A stretch of 64,000 bases of DNA from Paramyrothecium sp. XJ0827 (taxonomy: Eukaryota; Ascomycota; Sordariomycetes; Hypocreales; Stachybotryaceae), in assembly GCA_020881915.1 (NCBI GenBank), contig JAJFPB010000001.1, positions 3,162,001 through 3,226,000 on the forward strand. The letters are read 5' to 3'. A model generated the notes under the pieces. The model made no database searches. It was not told the DNA's origin and saw only the letters and a program-made list of their open reading frames with translations. Shown here piece after piece: positions 1-11,046 of this stretch (the first letter of the stretch is position 1; every line of letters starts with the position of its first letter). The translations under genes were made by a program, and so were the position numbers.

Positions 1-2
1 CA

Positions 3-467
3 TTTACCGGCGACAAAGGATCATTCGAGGACATTTGTAACATGGGTCGCAATCTCTATAATCTATTGATTTCCCATCAACTGTCAACGATAAACCACCC
101 ATCTCCAAACATAATCAACAAAGAATCTGCCAAGGACGGTCAGAAAGGCGAAGCGAGCCCTCTTATAGGGCCATACTCCCATGGAACGACGGCAAATTTC
201 CTCGGCGGTGCTGAAGGGACGGAATTTGTCAAGTCTTTTAAGCTACCAAGTCCAATGAAACTTGCCGATAAACTAAAGAAGAAGCTTTTGGGTGATGCTC
301 CTGCACCCGACTGGGAGGTTTTGGACGACGATGCATGGAAGATGGAGGACGGCCCTGATACCTTCGATCCCGGTTCAGCAGGGAAAACGGATCATATGAA
401 CAAGTTGGATAATAATGGTTCGCCTCGCCAGGGTTCTAATGGCTGGATGAAGGTAAAAAGCAGATGA
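3..467 (+). CDS. 3' end of an unidentified protein-coding gene (partial)
   Basis: The frame is open from the first bases of the window to a TAA at 465-467, so this is read as the C-terminal ~154 residues of a gene that starts to the left; the ATG at 42 need not be a start. The visible part runs from FTGDKGSFEDICNMGRNLYN through a basic stretch (KLADKLKKKLLG) to an acidic tail (WEVLDDDAWKMEDGP). There are no membrane segments and no motif I recognise. The next gene converges from the right and ends at 641, leaving a 173-base shared 3' spacer. No function is proposed. The frame, rather than the product, is what is supported. Confidence 0.5.
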   Translation, partial: FTGDKGSFEDICNMGRNLYNLLISHQLSTINHPSPNIINKESAKDGQKGEASPLIGPYSHGTTANFLGGAEGTEFVKSFKLPSPMKLADKLKKKLLGDAPAPDWEVLDDDAWKMEDGPDTFDPGSAGKTDHMNKLDNNGSPRQGSNGWMKVKSR

Positions 468-640
468 CACTACACCTCGGATGATTTGTAGTCTCCGATT
501 CCTCCCATTCCTATCCTTAGGGGGCGTATGAGCAGTTAATATAACATAGAGCTTCCATTTCCTCTCTTCACAAGCCGAGCTATCCTCCTGTATATGTAAA
601 GACGATTCATGCCCGTTCCTAAAGCATCCCACTTTCTAAA

Positions 641-3361
641 TCATTCCGTTGTTTCGTTTGCTGGGGGCAAATGCCGCCTCGACTGCGCAATCGAGGCGAT
701 CTTGATTTGGCTGGGTTGGCCGTCTATTGCTTCCGTCATAGATTGTGACTGCTCGTTCTTGGGCTGTTCCGATCCAGCTAAAGCGTTTGTGCTTGCATGG
801 GCCGTTGCTCCGCTTCCCGAGGCGCCATGCTGGGATGTGCGAGGTGTGTTTCGCCGGCGGTGATCATATAGCGGTGAAGTGGCGGGTTTTCTTCTGACTT
901 TCGGACCTGGCGGTGTTTGGACTTCTTTCCCTTTGGAAGTCGCATTCAGGGGTTGTTTTGAGTCCAATGCGCTAGGGTCCGGGTGTTGGACTGACGAAGC
1001 CGCCCTCCCATCAAGGACTGGGTTGCCTCCTGGCAGTATCATGCCGCCGAGCCGAAGCGGAGCCACAACCTTCGCCGGCTCGGGTTTTGCCTCGGCAGCC
1101 AGCTTCGGACTGGGCACATGAGGCTGGTTTGTGGTTTCGACGTCCGGAGTCGTCGTGTTAGTTGGTGATGGTTCAACCACGGGGTCTGGATGGGTCAGTA
1201 CATGGGGCTCGGGGTTTGCCTCGGCGACCGACTTCGGACTGGGCATACGAGGCTGGTATATTGTTTCGACGTCCGGAGTCGTCGTGTTCGTTGCTGATGG
1301 TTCAACCAAAGGTTCCGGATGGATCAGTACATGGGGCTCGGGTTTTGCCTCGACAGCCGGCTTCGGACTGGGCATATGAGGCTGGTTTATGGTTTCGACG
1401 TCCGAAGTCGTCGTGTTCGTTGCTGATGGTTCAACCAAAGTTTCCGGATGGATCGGTACTTGGGGCTCTGGAGGCGCGGCGCCTTCTACATCTCCAGTGC
1501 TGATTCTCTCATTCGAAGTTCTGGTTTCGTCATGTACGGAAGCCGGATGTTCAGTGTCGACCAAGGGACTTGGGCAAATGTACTCTTTGGGTTCATGCTC
1601 CTCGATATCAGCCATATCTATGTCGCCGTAGTCCTCTTGCACAATGTGACCAGGCGCAGCAGGAGTCAGAGACCAATCTTCCGGGTTAATTTGTGTAGTC
1701 GTCTCGTTTTCGTTGACATCATCCATGTCAAGATCTTTCTGCCCGTTTGTTGCATTGCGTTGTGCACCAGCAGGAGCGAAGGAATACACATCAGGTTGTA
1801 CATTGATCTCCAGGTCATTTACGTCGTTCATGTCTTGATCTTTCTGCTCTTCCATCTCCGTGTGTTCTGGAACAAGAGCAGGCGAAGGGTGCAGATCGAG
1901 CTGTTCATGGTATGCTTGCGTATTGACATCGTGCATTTCTTGGTCCTTTGGCTCCTCTGTTGTATGGTGGGCCGCGACAGCTGAAGAGCTCTGTGCTTGG
2001 CCGTCATTTGCGACAAGGGCAACTCTCCGCTGCCTCATGGGGACCTTGGGACGGGCTGCAATGGCAGCGAACTCTGTGAGCACTTCGAGAGGCAAAGCTC
2101 CCTCTTCCATCGGCTGGGCCTCTGGTGCCGGCTCCGGAAGCTCATCGGTGCTTTCCTGGTGATTCTCATCATCTCGGAGTGTCTCAACTGCACTCTGTCC
2201 TGATGGTCCGGCTGCTTCTTGTTCTCCAGCTCGGCTTGCTTGGAGCTTGGCAAGCTGTGCGGGCCAGTCAAATGTCGGGGATGATTGAGGTGGTGGTGTG
2301 GCCCCTCGGAAGTGAGTTACTGCTTCTGTCGCGAAGTTGGCGTTGGGATTGAGCACTTCCCAAACTTGCTCGGTATCTTGTGGCACATTGCCAGGCAACT
2401 CGATATTCTCAAGGACTTGCTCGGAATCCTGTGGCACATTGCCAGACAACTCAGTATTCTCAAGGTCAAAAGTATGCGCATCGAGCGTCTTTGTGTCCTC
2501 TTCAGTGGGATCGGAAGGAGTGAAGGTAGGAGATGCCTTGTTAGGAGGCGATGGTGATGTTCCTTCGGGCACTTTCTTGCCCTCTTCCAAGATAGCGGAT
2601 TCTTTCTCCAAGTCCGCCGCGGTAGAACACACAGCTTCCACGAGTGGGTTGGCCAATGCTGTTGGCAGTACCTTGGGCGAAGCCTTGTCCTTGGTTCCAT
2701 CGGCTGCCAAGACTGTTTCTTTCTGAGGGTGTCCGGCAGTCGTGGCGATGTCGATTCTAGGACGAATCGTTTCAAGTCCCGTCACGTCATCGTTGATTGA
2801 AAATTTCAAGATCATTTTCTGGACCGCCTCCATTCGATAACGGGGAACTGGCCGGCGCTTCGGGGCTCGGTGCAAGCCTTTGAAGAGAAAGTCGAGCTCG
2901 TCATTTGGCTCGGTTGTGGTTGACGAGTCCAAAATGCCGGCTTTGGGCGGCACCTTCTCGTCGGTGGTGAAGCCAGATTTGAAGGGGGTTCGCAACTGAA
3001 TCAGCCAGAGGAGATCTGAAAGCTGGGACTCTGGTGCGTCCAGCTTGTCGAACTCTTCGACGACCCACGACACAAGATCAGATCCCGACTGGATGATGAC
3101 AGGAACGGAAAGCCATAGCCACAGACGGTACACATCTTCCCAGGTGAAATGTGTCCCCGTGGGCCGGTCGTCTACGCTGAACATCCAGGGGTTCGGGTTG
3201 TATACGAGGCTGATCCAGGCGTAGAAAATCAGGACAGAGTTCTTCTCGGGACCAGCCATAAAAAAGACAAAATAGTTGACGATGCCAAAGGGAACGCAGA
3301 TGTCCAGCGGGAGGCACCAAAGGAACCAGAGCACCTGGACCAAAGAGAGGGCGAGTGTCAT
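641..3361 (-). CDS. Hypothetical membrane-anchored protein with long disordered repeat region
   Basis: Single-exon 906-codon frame starting at an ATG on the minus strand at 3361. The first ~60 residues are strongly hydrophobic (two likely membrane passes, LSLVQVLWFLWCLPLD and FGIVNYFVFFMAG) and a further hydrophobic segment lies near residues 85-110 (YRLWLWLSVPVIIQSG). The remainder is Pro/Glu/Thr-rich and probably disordered. It carries three consecutive 43-residue repeats (about residues 631-760, each with VEPSxTNTTTxDVET) and a short duplicated SGNVPQD/PGNVPQD element around residues 310-330. The C-terminus is basic and low-complexity. An integral membrane anchor with a long flexible tail is inferred; family and role are unknown. 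The intact long frame with typical coding composition makes it a real gene. Confidence 0.7.
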   Translation of the reverse strand: MTLALSLVQVLWFLWCLPLDICVPFGIVNYFVFFMAGPEKNSVLIFYAWISLVYNPNPWMFSVDDRPTGTHFTWEDVYRLWLWLSVPVIIQSGSDLVSWVVEEFDKLDAPESQLSDLLWLIQLRTPFKSGFTTDEKVPPKAGILDSSTTTEPNDELDFLFKGLHRAPKRRPVPRYRMEAVQKMILKFSINDDVTGLETIRPRIDIATTAGHPQKETVLAADGTKDKASPKVLPTALANPLVEAVCSTAADLEKESAILEEGKKVPEGTSPSPPNKASPTFTPSDPTEEDTKTLDAHTFDLENTELSGNVPQDSEQVLENIELPGNVPQDTEQVWEVLNPNANFATEAVTHFRGATPPPQSSPTFDWPAQLAKLQASRAGEQEAAGPSGQSAVETLRDDENHQESTDELPEPAPEAQPMEEGALPLEVLTEFAAIAARPKVPMRQRRVALVANDGQAQSSSAVAAHHTTEEPKDQEMHDVNTQAYHEQLDLHPSPALVPEHTEMEEQKDQDMNDVNDLEINVQPDVYSFAPAGAQRNATNGQKDLDMDDVNENETTTQINPEDWSLTPAAPGHIVQEDYGDIDMADIEEHEPKEYICPSPLVDTEHPASVHDETRTSNERISTGDVEGAAPPEPQVPIHPETLVEPSATNTTTSDVETINQPHMPSPKPAVEAKPEPHVLIHPEPLVEPSATNTTTPDVETIYQPRMPSPKSVAEANPEPHVLTHPDPVVEPSPTNTTTPDVETTNQPHVPSPKLAAEAKPEPAKVVAPLRLGGMILPGGNPVLDGRAASSVQHPDPSALDSKQPLNATSKGKEVQTPPGPKVRRKPATSPLYDHRRRNTPRTSQHGASGSGATAHASTNALAGSEQPKNEQSQSMTEAIDGQPSQIKIASIAQSRRHLPPANETTE
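1083..1470 (-). repeat. Three tandem ~129-bp in-frame coding repeats
   Basis: Three direct repeats of about 129 bp inside the hypothetical membrane protein, each encoding 43 residues with the core VEPSxTNTTTxDVET and MPSPKxxxEAxPEP. Copies differ at scattered positions, mostly conserving frame and the proline/threonine pattern. Copy number probably varies between strains. Confidence 0.85.
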
Positions 3362-4657
3362 CGTGAAAGCTTGGCAACATCAGTGTGTTTTCAAAAATCA
3401 AAAAAACAGGTCTCTTCTGTTTCGCACCGTTGCAAAGGACGTTTGTATTGAGGTTGTCGGATCCCTGTCTCGGGTTATCTCCAGATCTGATTCTCGAAAG
3501 GGCGGGCAGTAGAGCAGTGAGAGGCGGAGCGTTTGTCGAGATGAAGGCAGAGAAGATGAAGAAATCCAGCTGATGAAGAAGTTAAGCCTGGAGGCAGTCT
3601 GCTCGCACAAGCACCTGTGGGGTGAAGTGTCAGGGTGAAGCCTGGCATGGTGAATGTGAGGTGAGTTGCTTGTGATTGACAGCGCAACAAAGCGGGGAGG
3701 CGAAGGCAGCAGGCTGATTCAACGTAAACAGGTCACAGGCCATTGACTGTTTGTTTGATCAGAATACAATGCATCCGGTAGGCTGTAATTGACTTACGTC
3801 CCATGTGGGTGGCTGCAGCAGAGAGTACATGGAACAATAGGGCTTGGTACCACACAGCATTGTTCAACGTACAAAGAGCCATGGACAGTACTTCATGGAT
3901 AGAGCCTTACATTGATCATTGAAATGCCTTTGAATGGCACTACAAAGATGTTGTTCTCGTGTTCCTTCAAACAATACAGTACTCTCCAGTGTAGGTGTGA
4001 GTTCATGCATGATCCCTTCACAAGCGTTGCCTCCAGCTTGAAAGGACCATGGACCAAGCCAAGCGGCTTCGTCATCACTCTATTTTTGGCTTCATAGTCA
4101 CAACAGTCCAAGCACGATGTGCAAATATGTTCGGAGGTAAGATGGAGAAAATTAGGGTTGTTGGGCGGTCTTTCATCCTGTATGAAAACCAAAGTGTCAG
4201 TGAGCTTCATTGTTGATTTCACAAACACGGCTTGCAAAATTGGGCAAACACGCCTTTGTGCCACTCCTAACTAGTGTCTTATAATAAAAGGAACCTTCTT
4301 GTCCTTGCATCAGGGTTGACTAGGCGTGCACACTTCAAGTCAGCATTTGTGCCCATCCGGAAAGGGGTTTGAGGTAGGAATTAGACAGCCCTCATCGCGC
4401 CCAATGGCCGGGATAGCCGTCTGTGTAGTGCTTGGGACGTGGGCCAATATGATGAGCAACAGTTATCAAAAGTGCATATAATATTGCCAACTCGGGATGC
4501 CGATGGCTGTTGTATTAACAAACTCAGATCTGCTCCGCACACCAAAAAGAAGAGCAGCCAGCTCTTCTCGCCCTCGAGACATTCCCCTTCAACGCCGAGG
4601 CTTAAGTCATATCAGAATCCAACTCCATCATAAATCGTGAAACAGGCCACAGAAGAA
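3362..4657. other. Intergenic stretch, no supported gene
   Basis: About 1.3 kb between the start of the repeat protein and the end of spc7. It should hold the promoter of the repeat protein (right to left) and the spc7 3' UTR. A 123-codon minus-strand frame at 3893-4264 lacks family features and is not called. Confidence 0.6.
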
Positions 4658-7600
4658 TTATTTTCTTCCCCTGGCAATGAGAGCATCGTGCAATTCGGTG
4701 ACAATGTTGCTCCAGTCCTCTTCCGTCGCCCCAATGCTCTCGCCAATCCTAGTCGCTAAAAACTCGCCCATCTTGCCTGTGTTGAAACGTTCTCCGTACA
4801 CAACTGTAGCTTCGGGGGAGATACCAACGACTACATTGCCCAATCTGCTACCGGCTTGCAAATTGAGAGTGACCTCAACCTTTGTCTCCAGTGGCACGAG
4901 CAGCAGTGAGCTTTTCACGCTGATACTATGGTCAGTGGTTTTGGTCGTCGTCGTGGGAAACGCGATATTGATTCGTTCGATTTGGGCGCATGCGTAGTTC
5001 GCCTGGTCCCATGCGGAGCTGACCAGCTTCAGGAAATCGGGTACTTTTGTGGAGCTTTGCGGCAGAGCCCGGACGTGGTCGCGAATGCACTGAAGGAAGA
5101 ACTCCTTTTCTACAGTCTTGGGGATTGCACCGTGTTCGCGACCATCCGCTAGATACCAGAGATCGATCTGCGAGTTGGACTGGTGTGGTTGGAAGGATGC
5201 AATGTCAAAAACAAGCTCAATCTCGCGTTTGTACGCCATGGAGATCGTTGAGCCCGAAATACCGGTCACAACCCAGCCGTGCTGTTTCTCAAGCTTTTCA
5301 ATGCGGCCTGTACACCAAATTAGCTCCAGATACTTGGCGAAAATCCTCACAAGATAGTCACATACCTTTCAGAGCATTGATTTCAGTGCTTGTCCAACCT
5401 CGGCACTCCTCTCGGATTTGCTCCGATTCTTTGATATCAATCAAGCACTGCTGCTTTTCGGCAGTCAGCTCTTCCACATTTGCTTCGGATTCGTCAAGTT
5501 GCTCTCGTAGCTGAGCAATGAGGTTCTTCTTCCGCTCAACATCATCATTCAGGTTCATCAGCTCTTCTCGAGCAGCTTCTAATTCAGATGGGTCGCAGTC
5601 AGCCAATTCCTGTGCAATCTCTTCGAGATTCTGCCTCTCCTCTTCGAGAACTTCGTAGCGTTCCATAATAGACGGTAAGACAGATGAAAGGAGCTCTTGT
5701 TGTTGACGGAGAGCCTCATCGTCCATCTCCATGCCCTCGGCGATCTTGACAAGGCCCTCCTTGAGTCCGTCCTGGAGTTTCATTCTCCACTCATACCACA
5801 TGGCCTTACTCAGAAGTCGAGCATGCGTCTTGACATTCTTGAACTGGTTGTCCATCAAAGCTTTGACTTCGGGTGTGGCAGACATGTATTCTCGAAACAG
5901 GGGTGGGTTCTCTTCAAATGTGTCCGTCTCGATTTCTTTGACCATTCGTCGTCCCTCAGAGATGTATTTCTTTAGCTCTCTGCAAGAATGCTGGTATAAC
6001 TCCAGCATAGGAACTGTGCAAGCGCCGGCCACAACGCAGCGCTCGAGGGAGAGGTCATCTTTGCCATCAGCAGATGTACCGTTCTGGAAAGATCCTGGCG
6101 CCGCTGTATGTCGCCGCTTGGTAGTGTTGAGCTCCATGAAGCGAATAGAAGTCATGTTGAGGAATTCTTGCAAATGAATCTGGTCCTCGGCGACCTCGTC
6201 CATGAGTTGCGACTCATCCTTGGCAGGCGAGTGGTGGAAGTTGACCTCGGGAACTGCATAGTTGTCCGTCGCATCTTTGAAGCGGCCTTGATCTCGGGGG
6301 GTTGTTGCCGAGCTTTGCTTCATGGGCGATGAGAATGACGGTGTAGATATGTCCGCACGATGCTCGAGACTCTTCGAAGCAAATCTCAAAGGACGTCCTG
6401 TAGTCTCCTCCTTGGAAGCGTGCTGCTGCAGTCTGACGTTCTTCACAGGACTGCTTTGGTGACCCTTGAGTCTCTTCACGCCATCATTATCGTCATTCTC
6501 ATCTTCGTCATCGAGCTCAACGGGGCGTTTGCCCAGAACCCCTCTTGCGCTACCCACATGGAGGCTCTTCCGACTCTTAAAAGGCTTTCGATTGGGGCTT
6601 AGGCTGTTGATCATCTCTCTGAGGTTCAACGTCGCGTCCTTGTCCTCTTGCGGAGCATCTGCTTCACGCTCCAAAATTCGGCGTTGGTTTTCTCTATCTT
6701 CCTCATCCTGGCGGTCTCTGTCAACTTCGAGAGACATCGTTTGCGGATCTTCGAAGGCGACAGAGCGCTTTCCGGGGACGAAATCGGATGCTGCATCGCC
6801 TATGGAGCCCCGTCGATCGAAGATAGCCGCAACCTTTGGAGATCCTAAGCCCTCCCTATCCACACCAAAACCAGAGAGCGGGCGCTTTTGGGGGGTAAGA
6901 ACAATTGTTGGTGTGATGCTAACCGGCTTAGAGCTTCTCCCGGTACTGAGCGGCTTGGATGGCGACTTGATTGGCGACGGCGTACGCGATGTGGAGGCTC
7001 TTGTCTGCCTGGCTGGACTTTTACTAGGAGTTCTGTCGAGGACGCGTCTTCTTGATGAAGTAGTCACAGACTGAGGAGTTGCTGGCTTAGCCGGTGACGG
7101 CGTTCTGTGTCCATTCCTGGTGGTTGGAGTCTTGTCCCGTTGGTTTGCGAGGCTGTGACGAGGCAACGTGTTCCGGGATGCTGACAGAGCAGGGCTTTGA
7201 CTCTTTGATGGGCTTCTCGAGGTGGGAAGCGGAGAGCGTGGCTTAGGGGCAATCGCTTGGGCTGCCACCGCCAGAGCAGTTTTGTTATTACTGTCCGGTC
7301 TGTTAACTTCGTCTTCCATGATCTGTTTGCCCAGCGATCTTGAACTGGATGCACCGTTGCCAATGATGCCGCCGATAGCAGTCGTAATATCCATCCCGAC
7401 CGCAGTATCCTCATCCGCATCAGGTGTGACGTCCCGGTTCGCACCGCTGATGATGCGTCCAACACCGACTGTCATGTCCATCGTCATATCATTAGAATCA
7501 GCTGTCTGTTTGCGGTTGATTGTGGCTCTTCGAGAGGCCGGGTGGTTACTCTTTGCTTGCTGTGATAAGAGGCCGCCCATAACATGCGTGAATTCCATGG

Positions 7601-9162
7601 ACATGTCTTCATTGTCCTCTGAATGGTCTGACATGGTGTCCACGTTCTGGTGTATGCCACCAATCGCCGTGGTAAACTCCATTGTTACCTCGTCCATTGA
7701 AGGTTCGTCCTGGGCTTCTGGCTCGTGCGATGCAGCACCGTTGGAAAGAATGCCTCCAATAGCCCTGGTAACATCCATTGACATATCATCATCCTGATGT
7801 TGTTGTTTATCCGCCGCTGGCTTCAAGATTCTTCCCGGGGCCTGTGTGAGATCCATGTCCATGTCCATGTCCATACCCGTTTCATCATCAACCTCACCTG
7901 GTGGTGTCCGTTGCACTGTGGGTTTGAGGATCTTGCCAACGGCATGGGTCATTTCCATATCCATATCCATATCCATGGCAGTGCCTTCGTCATCGTCATT
8001 GGAAGTATGTGCTGTCGCTGAAGAAATGCGACCTTGGCTCGATTGTTGGTTGTCTTGAGGCGCACCTTTCTTCGCCCAGCCAAACGATGGGATGACTTCC
8101 TCCCCATCATCCGAGTCCTCGTCACTATCCTCGTCAAGTTGCTGGGTTGCTGCGCGTCGCGCCGCTAGGCGCAGAGCTTCATCGAGAGTGGAGGAATCTT
8201 CGACAGAGGCAAGTGATTGATCCGATGCCATCGAGGTCCCAGTAACTTCCTCCGTAACCATGCTCATCATAGTACCATCGTCGGAGTCGCTGCTGGAACC
8301 CTCATCTTCCTCTGGCTCGACTTCTTCCACTGCATCCGCAGGTTCGGAATCTGAGCTGTAAATTGTCGAGGCGATGGTATCGTCATCACGGTCACTGTAT
8401 GCGCTGGATCCCCTCCTGTTATTGCGTTGGTGTAAATCTCTTTGGTTTTCTGAGTACTCGGTATCATGTTGTATGTGGTCTTGCGGCGTTGACTGCCGAC
8501 CAGCGGCAGCGGCGTCAAGAGCTGGCTGCTTGCCAGCAGCCGAGGAAGCTCTTCTTGAGGCTTCTGTTGAGGTTGTCGAGTCTTGCATGAAATCTACTTC
8601 ATGGAAGGTGTGCAACGTCGCTTCTGCAGCAAATGAAACCCTTCTGTTCATCAAGGATTTGCGACGAGCATCGCGCCGCTCACGCTCCTCCCTTTCACGG
8701 GCAGCAGCTTGTTGCTCCTCTTCCGTCCTGAGCGCAATCTTCGATCCATTCGATTCTGCTTCAAGCGAGCTTGGAGGTTTGCTGCCGGTTCCATTTTCGA
8801 TTTTACTGTTGTTTTTCTTCAAGGGTGGTATTTCTGGGAGTAAAGCAATCGTCGGTTTGAGGATCGATCTCGGCGCTTTGGAGGGGACAGCGAGCGACTG
8901 TAAAAAGGTTAATCGCAGGTCACAAGATATAAAGCATGGGTGAACATACTGCGCGCCGATTACCAGTACCTGATTTCAAAGCATCAAGCCCACCTGGTCC
9001 TAAGCTCTTGCTTCTAGACGTCTTGCGACGCGCAGCCTGTAAAGTATCCATATCAACAGTCGCATTCTCCTTATCGGCAGACTTTCGCAACTCGGTCGAC
9101 GCGCCGATTGACTTTCGAACGCGCCGGGTGGCCGGGACCGTAGCATCTCCGGTCGAACCCAT
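4658..9162 (-). CDS. spc7: Kinetochore scaffold protein Spc7/KNL1
   Basis: Outer-kinetochore scaffold of the KMN network that recruits Bub1-Bub3 and PP1. Three exons: 9162-8950, 8897-5366 and 5307-4658, giving 1464 residues. Introns of 52 bp (gtatgt...acag) and 58 bp (gtatgt...acag) both keep frame. Seen in order: a PP1-docking SILK motif (residues 82-85), RVSF (157-160), then seven MELT-like repeats between about residues 380 and 575 (for example VTMEFTTAIGG, MSMEFTHVMGG, MSMDVTRAIGG). A long Ser/Pro/Arg-rich middle follows, then a C-terminal coiled coil (about 1230-1400) and the RWD-like end. Length fits fungal Spc7. The ATG at 9162 is chosen because the first exon reads straight into the SILK region. 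It is divergent from the S11 gene, with 467 bp between starts. Confidence 0.93.
7365..7979 (-). repeat. MELT repeat array of spc7 with hexanucleotide-type runs
   Basis: Seven diverged ~30-residue units, each ending in a pattern like MExTxAIGGI. In the two N-terminal units the methionine/aspartate stretch is coded by runs of a simple repeat (plus strand ATGTCC at 7851-7876 and CCATAT at 7953-7979), giving MDMDMDM ahead of the motif. Confidence 0.8.
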
Positions 9163-9382
9163 CCTTTCAGCGTTGGAATAAAATGGTTACCGGAAACTTG
9201 TGGTGAACGGCTGATTTGGCGACCATATCAGGAGGGGTGATGAAAGCCACGATAGACCGTGTTTGTTTACTTTGGCAGATAGCAACGGCAAGGTACGTAT
9301 CTTTTTGGTCTTGGCGGCCAAGGGACCCTCCAGTGACGCTTGATGGTCCGTGCTGCAGCAGTACGCTAGAAAAAGTCCCAAT

Positions 9383-9466
9383 CACGTGCTGCCAAGTCCC
9401 AGCTGGCACAAAATTATTGGTCACGTGCCTTCCAGCGCTAGACCCAGCCGCTTGCCGTAGCCAACC
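9383..9466. promoter_or_regulatory. CACGTG and CCAAT boxes upstream of the S11 gene
   Basis: In the 467-bp divergent spacer between spc7 and rps11 there are two CACGTG palindromes (9383-9388 and 9422-9427), an inverted CCAAT (ATTGG, about 9416-9420) and CCAAT near 9461-9465. CACGTG sites are known binding sites of Cbf1-type bHLH factors, and CCAAT of the HAP complex. Their clustering on the S11 side suggests they drive that gene, but use is inferred. Confidence 0.45.
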
Positions 9467-9629
9467 AATCCAAATTTTGCAAGCCCTAAGCGAAGCAAAG
9501 GCACGCAAAAATTGGTGCGCTTGATTGCCCTACTTTTCCATCTGCGAAAACTGCCTGCTTTGACCGTACCTCGACGCCTCATCCACACCCATAACGACAC
9601 GCATCTAACCCGGAGCAGGATCATTCAAG

Positions 9630-10431
9630 ATGTCAGTACTATCGAGCGAACACAAGCAACACCACCATCGAATCATGCGATTGCTGACTCCAGATGCAGG
9701 GCGACCGAGTTGACCGTCCAGTCGGAGCGTGCTTTCCAGAAGCAGCCTCACATCTTCCAGAACTCCAAGTCCAAGGCCAAGACCACCCGACCGGGCAAGG
9801 GCGGACGACGATGGTATAAGGATGTTGGTCTGGGTTTCCGTACCCCCCGTACCGCCATTGAGGGCAGCTACATCGGTACGTTTGAATTCTTGGGAGGGGT
9901 CCTTTCGAGTGAAGAGCCAGGATGGTGGGAAGAATGCGAAGAAGCACGATAGTCTTTGGCCGAAACCCAGCAATGGGGCAAAGCATCGCGCTCGGCAGGA
10001 GTGGCAGGCTCGACACGTTCAAGTTGGAAGCGGAAATGCTAACGTGCCCCGTTCAGACAAGAAGTGCCCCTTCACCGGTCTCGTCTCCATCCGTGGCCGT
10101 ATCCTTACCGGCACCGTCGTTTCCACCAAGATGCACCGAACCCTGATCATCCGCCGCGAGTACCTCCACTTCATCCCCAAGTACTCCCGTTACGAGAAGC
10201 GCCACAAGAACCTCGCCGCCCACGTCTCCCCCGCTTTCCGTGTCGAGGAGGGTGACCAGGTTACCGTCGGCCAGTGCAGGCCCCTCAGCAAGACTGTACG
10301 CTACATTTTTCCCCCAACCCGAAACCGACCAGGAGACTAGGTTGTGCTAACTATGGACACAGGTCCGCTTCAACGTCCTGCGCGTGCTCCCCCGTACCGG
10401 CAAGACCGTTAAGAGCTTCAGCAAGTTCTAA
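9630..10431 (+). CDS. RPS11: 40S ribosomal protein S11 (uS17)
   Basis: Small-subunit ribosomal protein uS17. Four exons: 9630-9631, 9700-9875, 10057-10295 and 10363-10431, encoding 161 residues. The first intron splits the start codon itself (AT in exon 1, G in exon 2), after which the protein reads [20 protein letters not shown], almost identical to the yeast N-terminus. Later landmarks are [27 protein letters not shown] and the end KTVKSFSKF. Introns are 68, 181 and 67 bp with CTGAC or CTAAC branch sites before each acceptor. The product matches the family in length and along the whole chain. The first-intron donor is GTCAGT, weaker than the usual GTAAGT, and could make splicing of the start codon a control point. 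Confidence 0.96.
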
Positions 10432-11046
10432 ATTTGACTCTTCTGGCATTTTGGCGTGATAAACACCGCGGGATAGGTTATTCCCACTGGAGGGTTGGGC
10501 ACCGGAAGTCGCTTTTGCAAATGGTCGTGTGCGATAGATGCGTCGCAAAATAAAAGAATCATGAATCAAAAGGGTCAAAACGATTGCATGGCATGCCTCC
10601 GCCGGAGGCCGGATCAAGATTGCGGGATTACTGTTGGATGTCATGCGGTACATGCGAATGTATGGAATCCGTGAAACGTCCTGTCAAGTTCTTGTGATGA
10701 AAGATGTGAAATCATGTTGCTGCTGTCAAATCGCTGTGGTGAAACAATGCATCGTCTAACGCAAGCAATAGTGGTGTCATAACGTGAACAGATCGCCATG
10801 ACGAGCTCGGAAATCTAGGCTTCAATATAATCTAATCAATGAGCCCAGACACAATCCAGAATCGTGTCGGAAAAAAGATTATGGAGGAAAATTGCACAGT
10901 GTGCATATGTATTCGCACCTGCATCTCCAAATTCGATGAAGCTCCCGCAACGCAAGTAGTGATTTTATCCGTCACTGCGCGTTCCACGAGCCTAGCTTCC
11001 CACCTTTCACGACCAGCCTCGACGAACAGTCAAACAGCTGTTCACC
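10432..11046. other. Intergenic: S11 3' UTR and promoter of the CX9C gene
   Basis: About 0.6 kb with an A-rich 3'-end-like stretch (AAAATAAAAG near 10547) after S11. No coding or RNA gene seen. Confidence 0.6.

Noticed and set aside
3893..4264. 123-codon minus-strand frame
   Set aside because: No homology-like motif or splicing; lies in an intergenic spacer.
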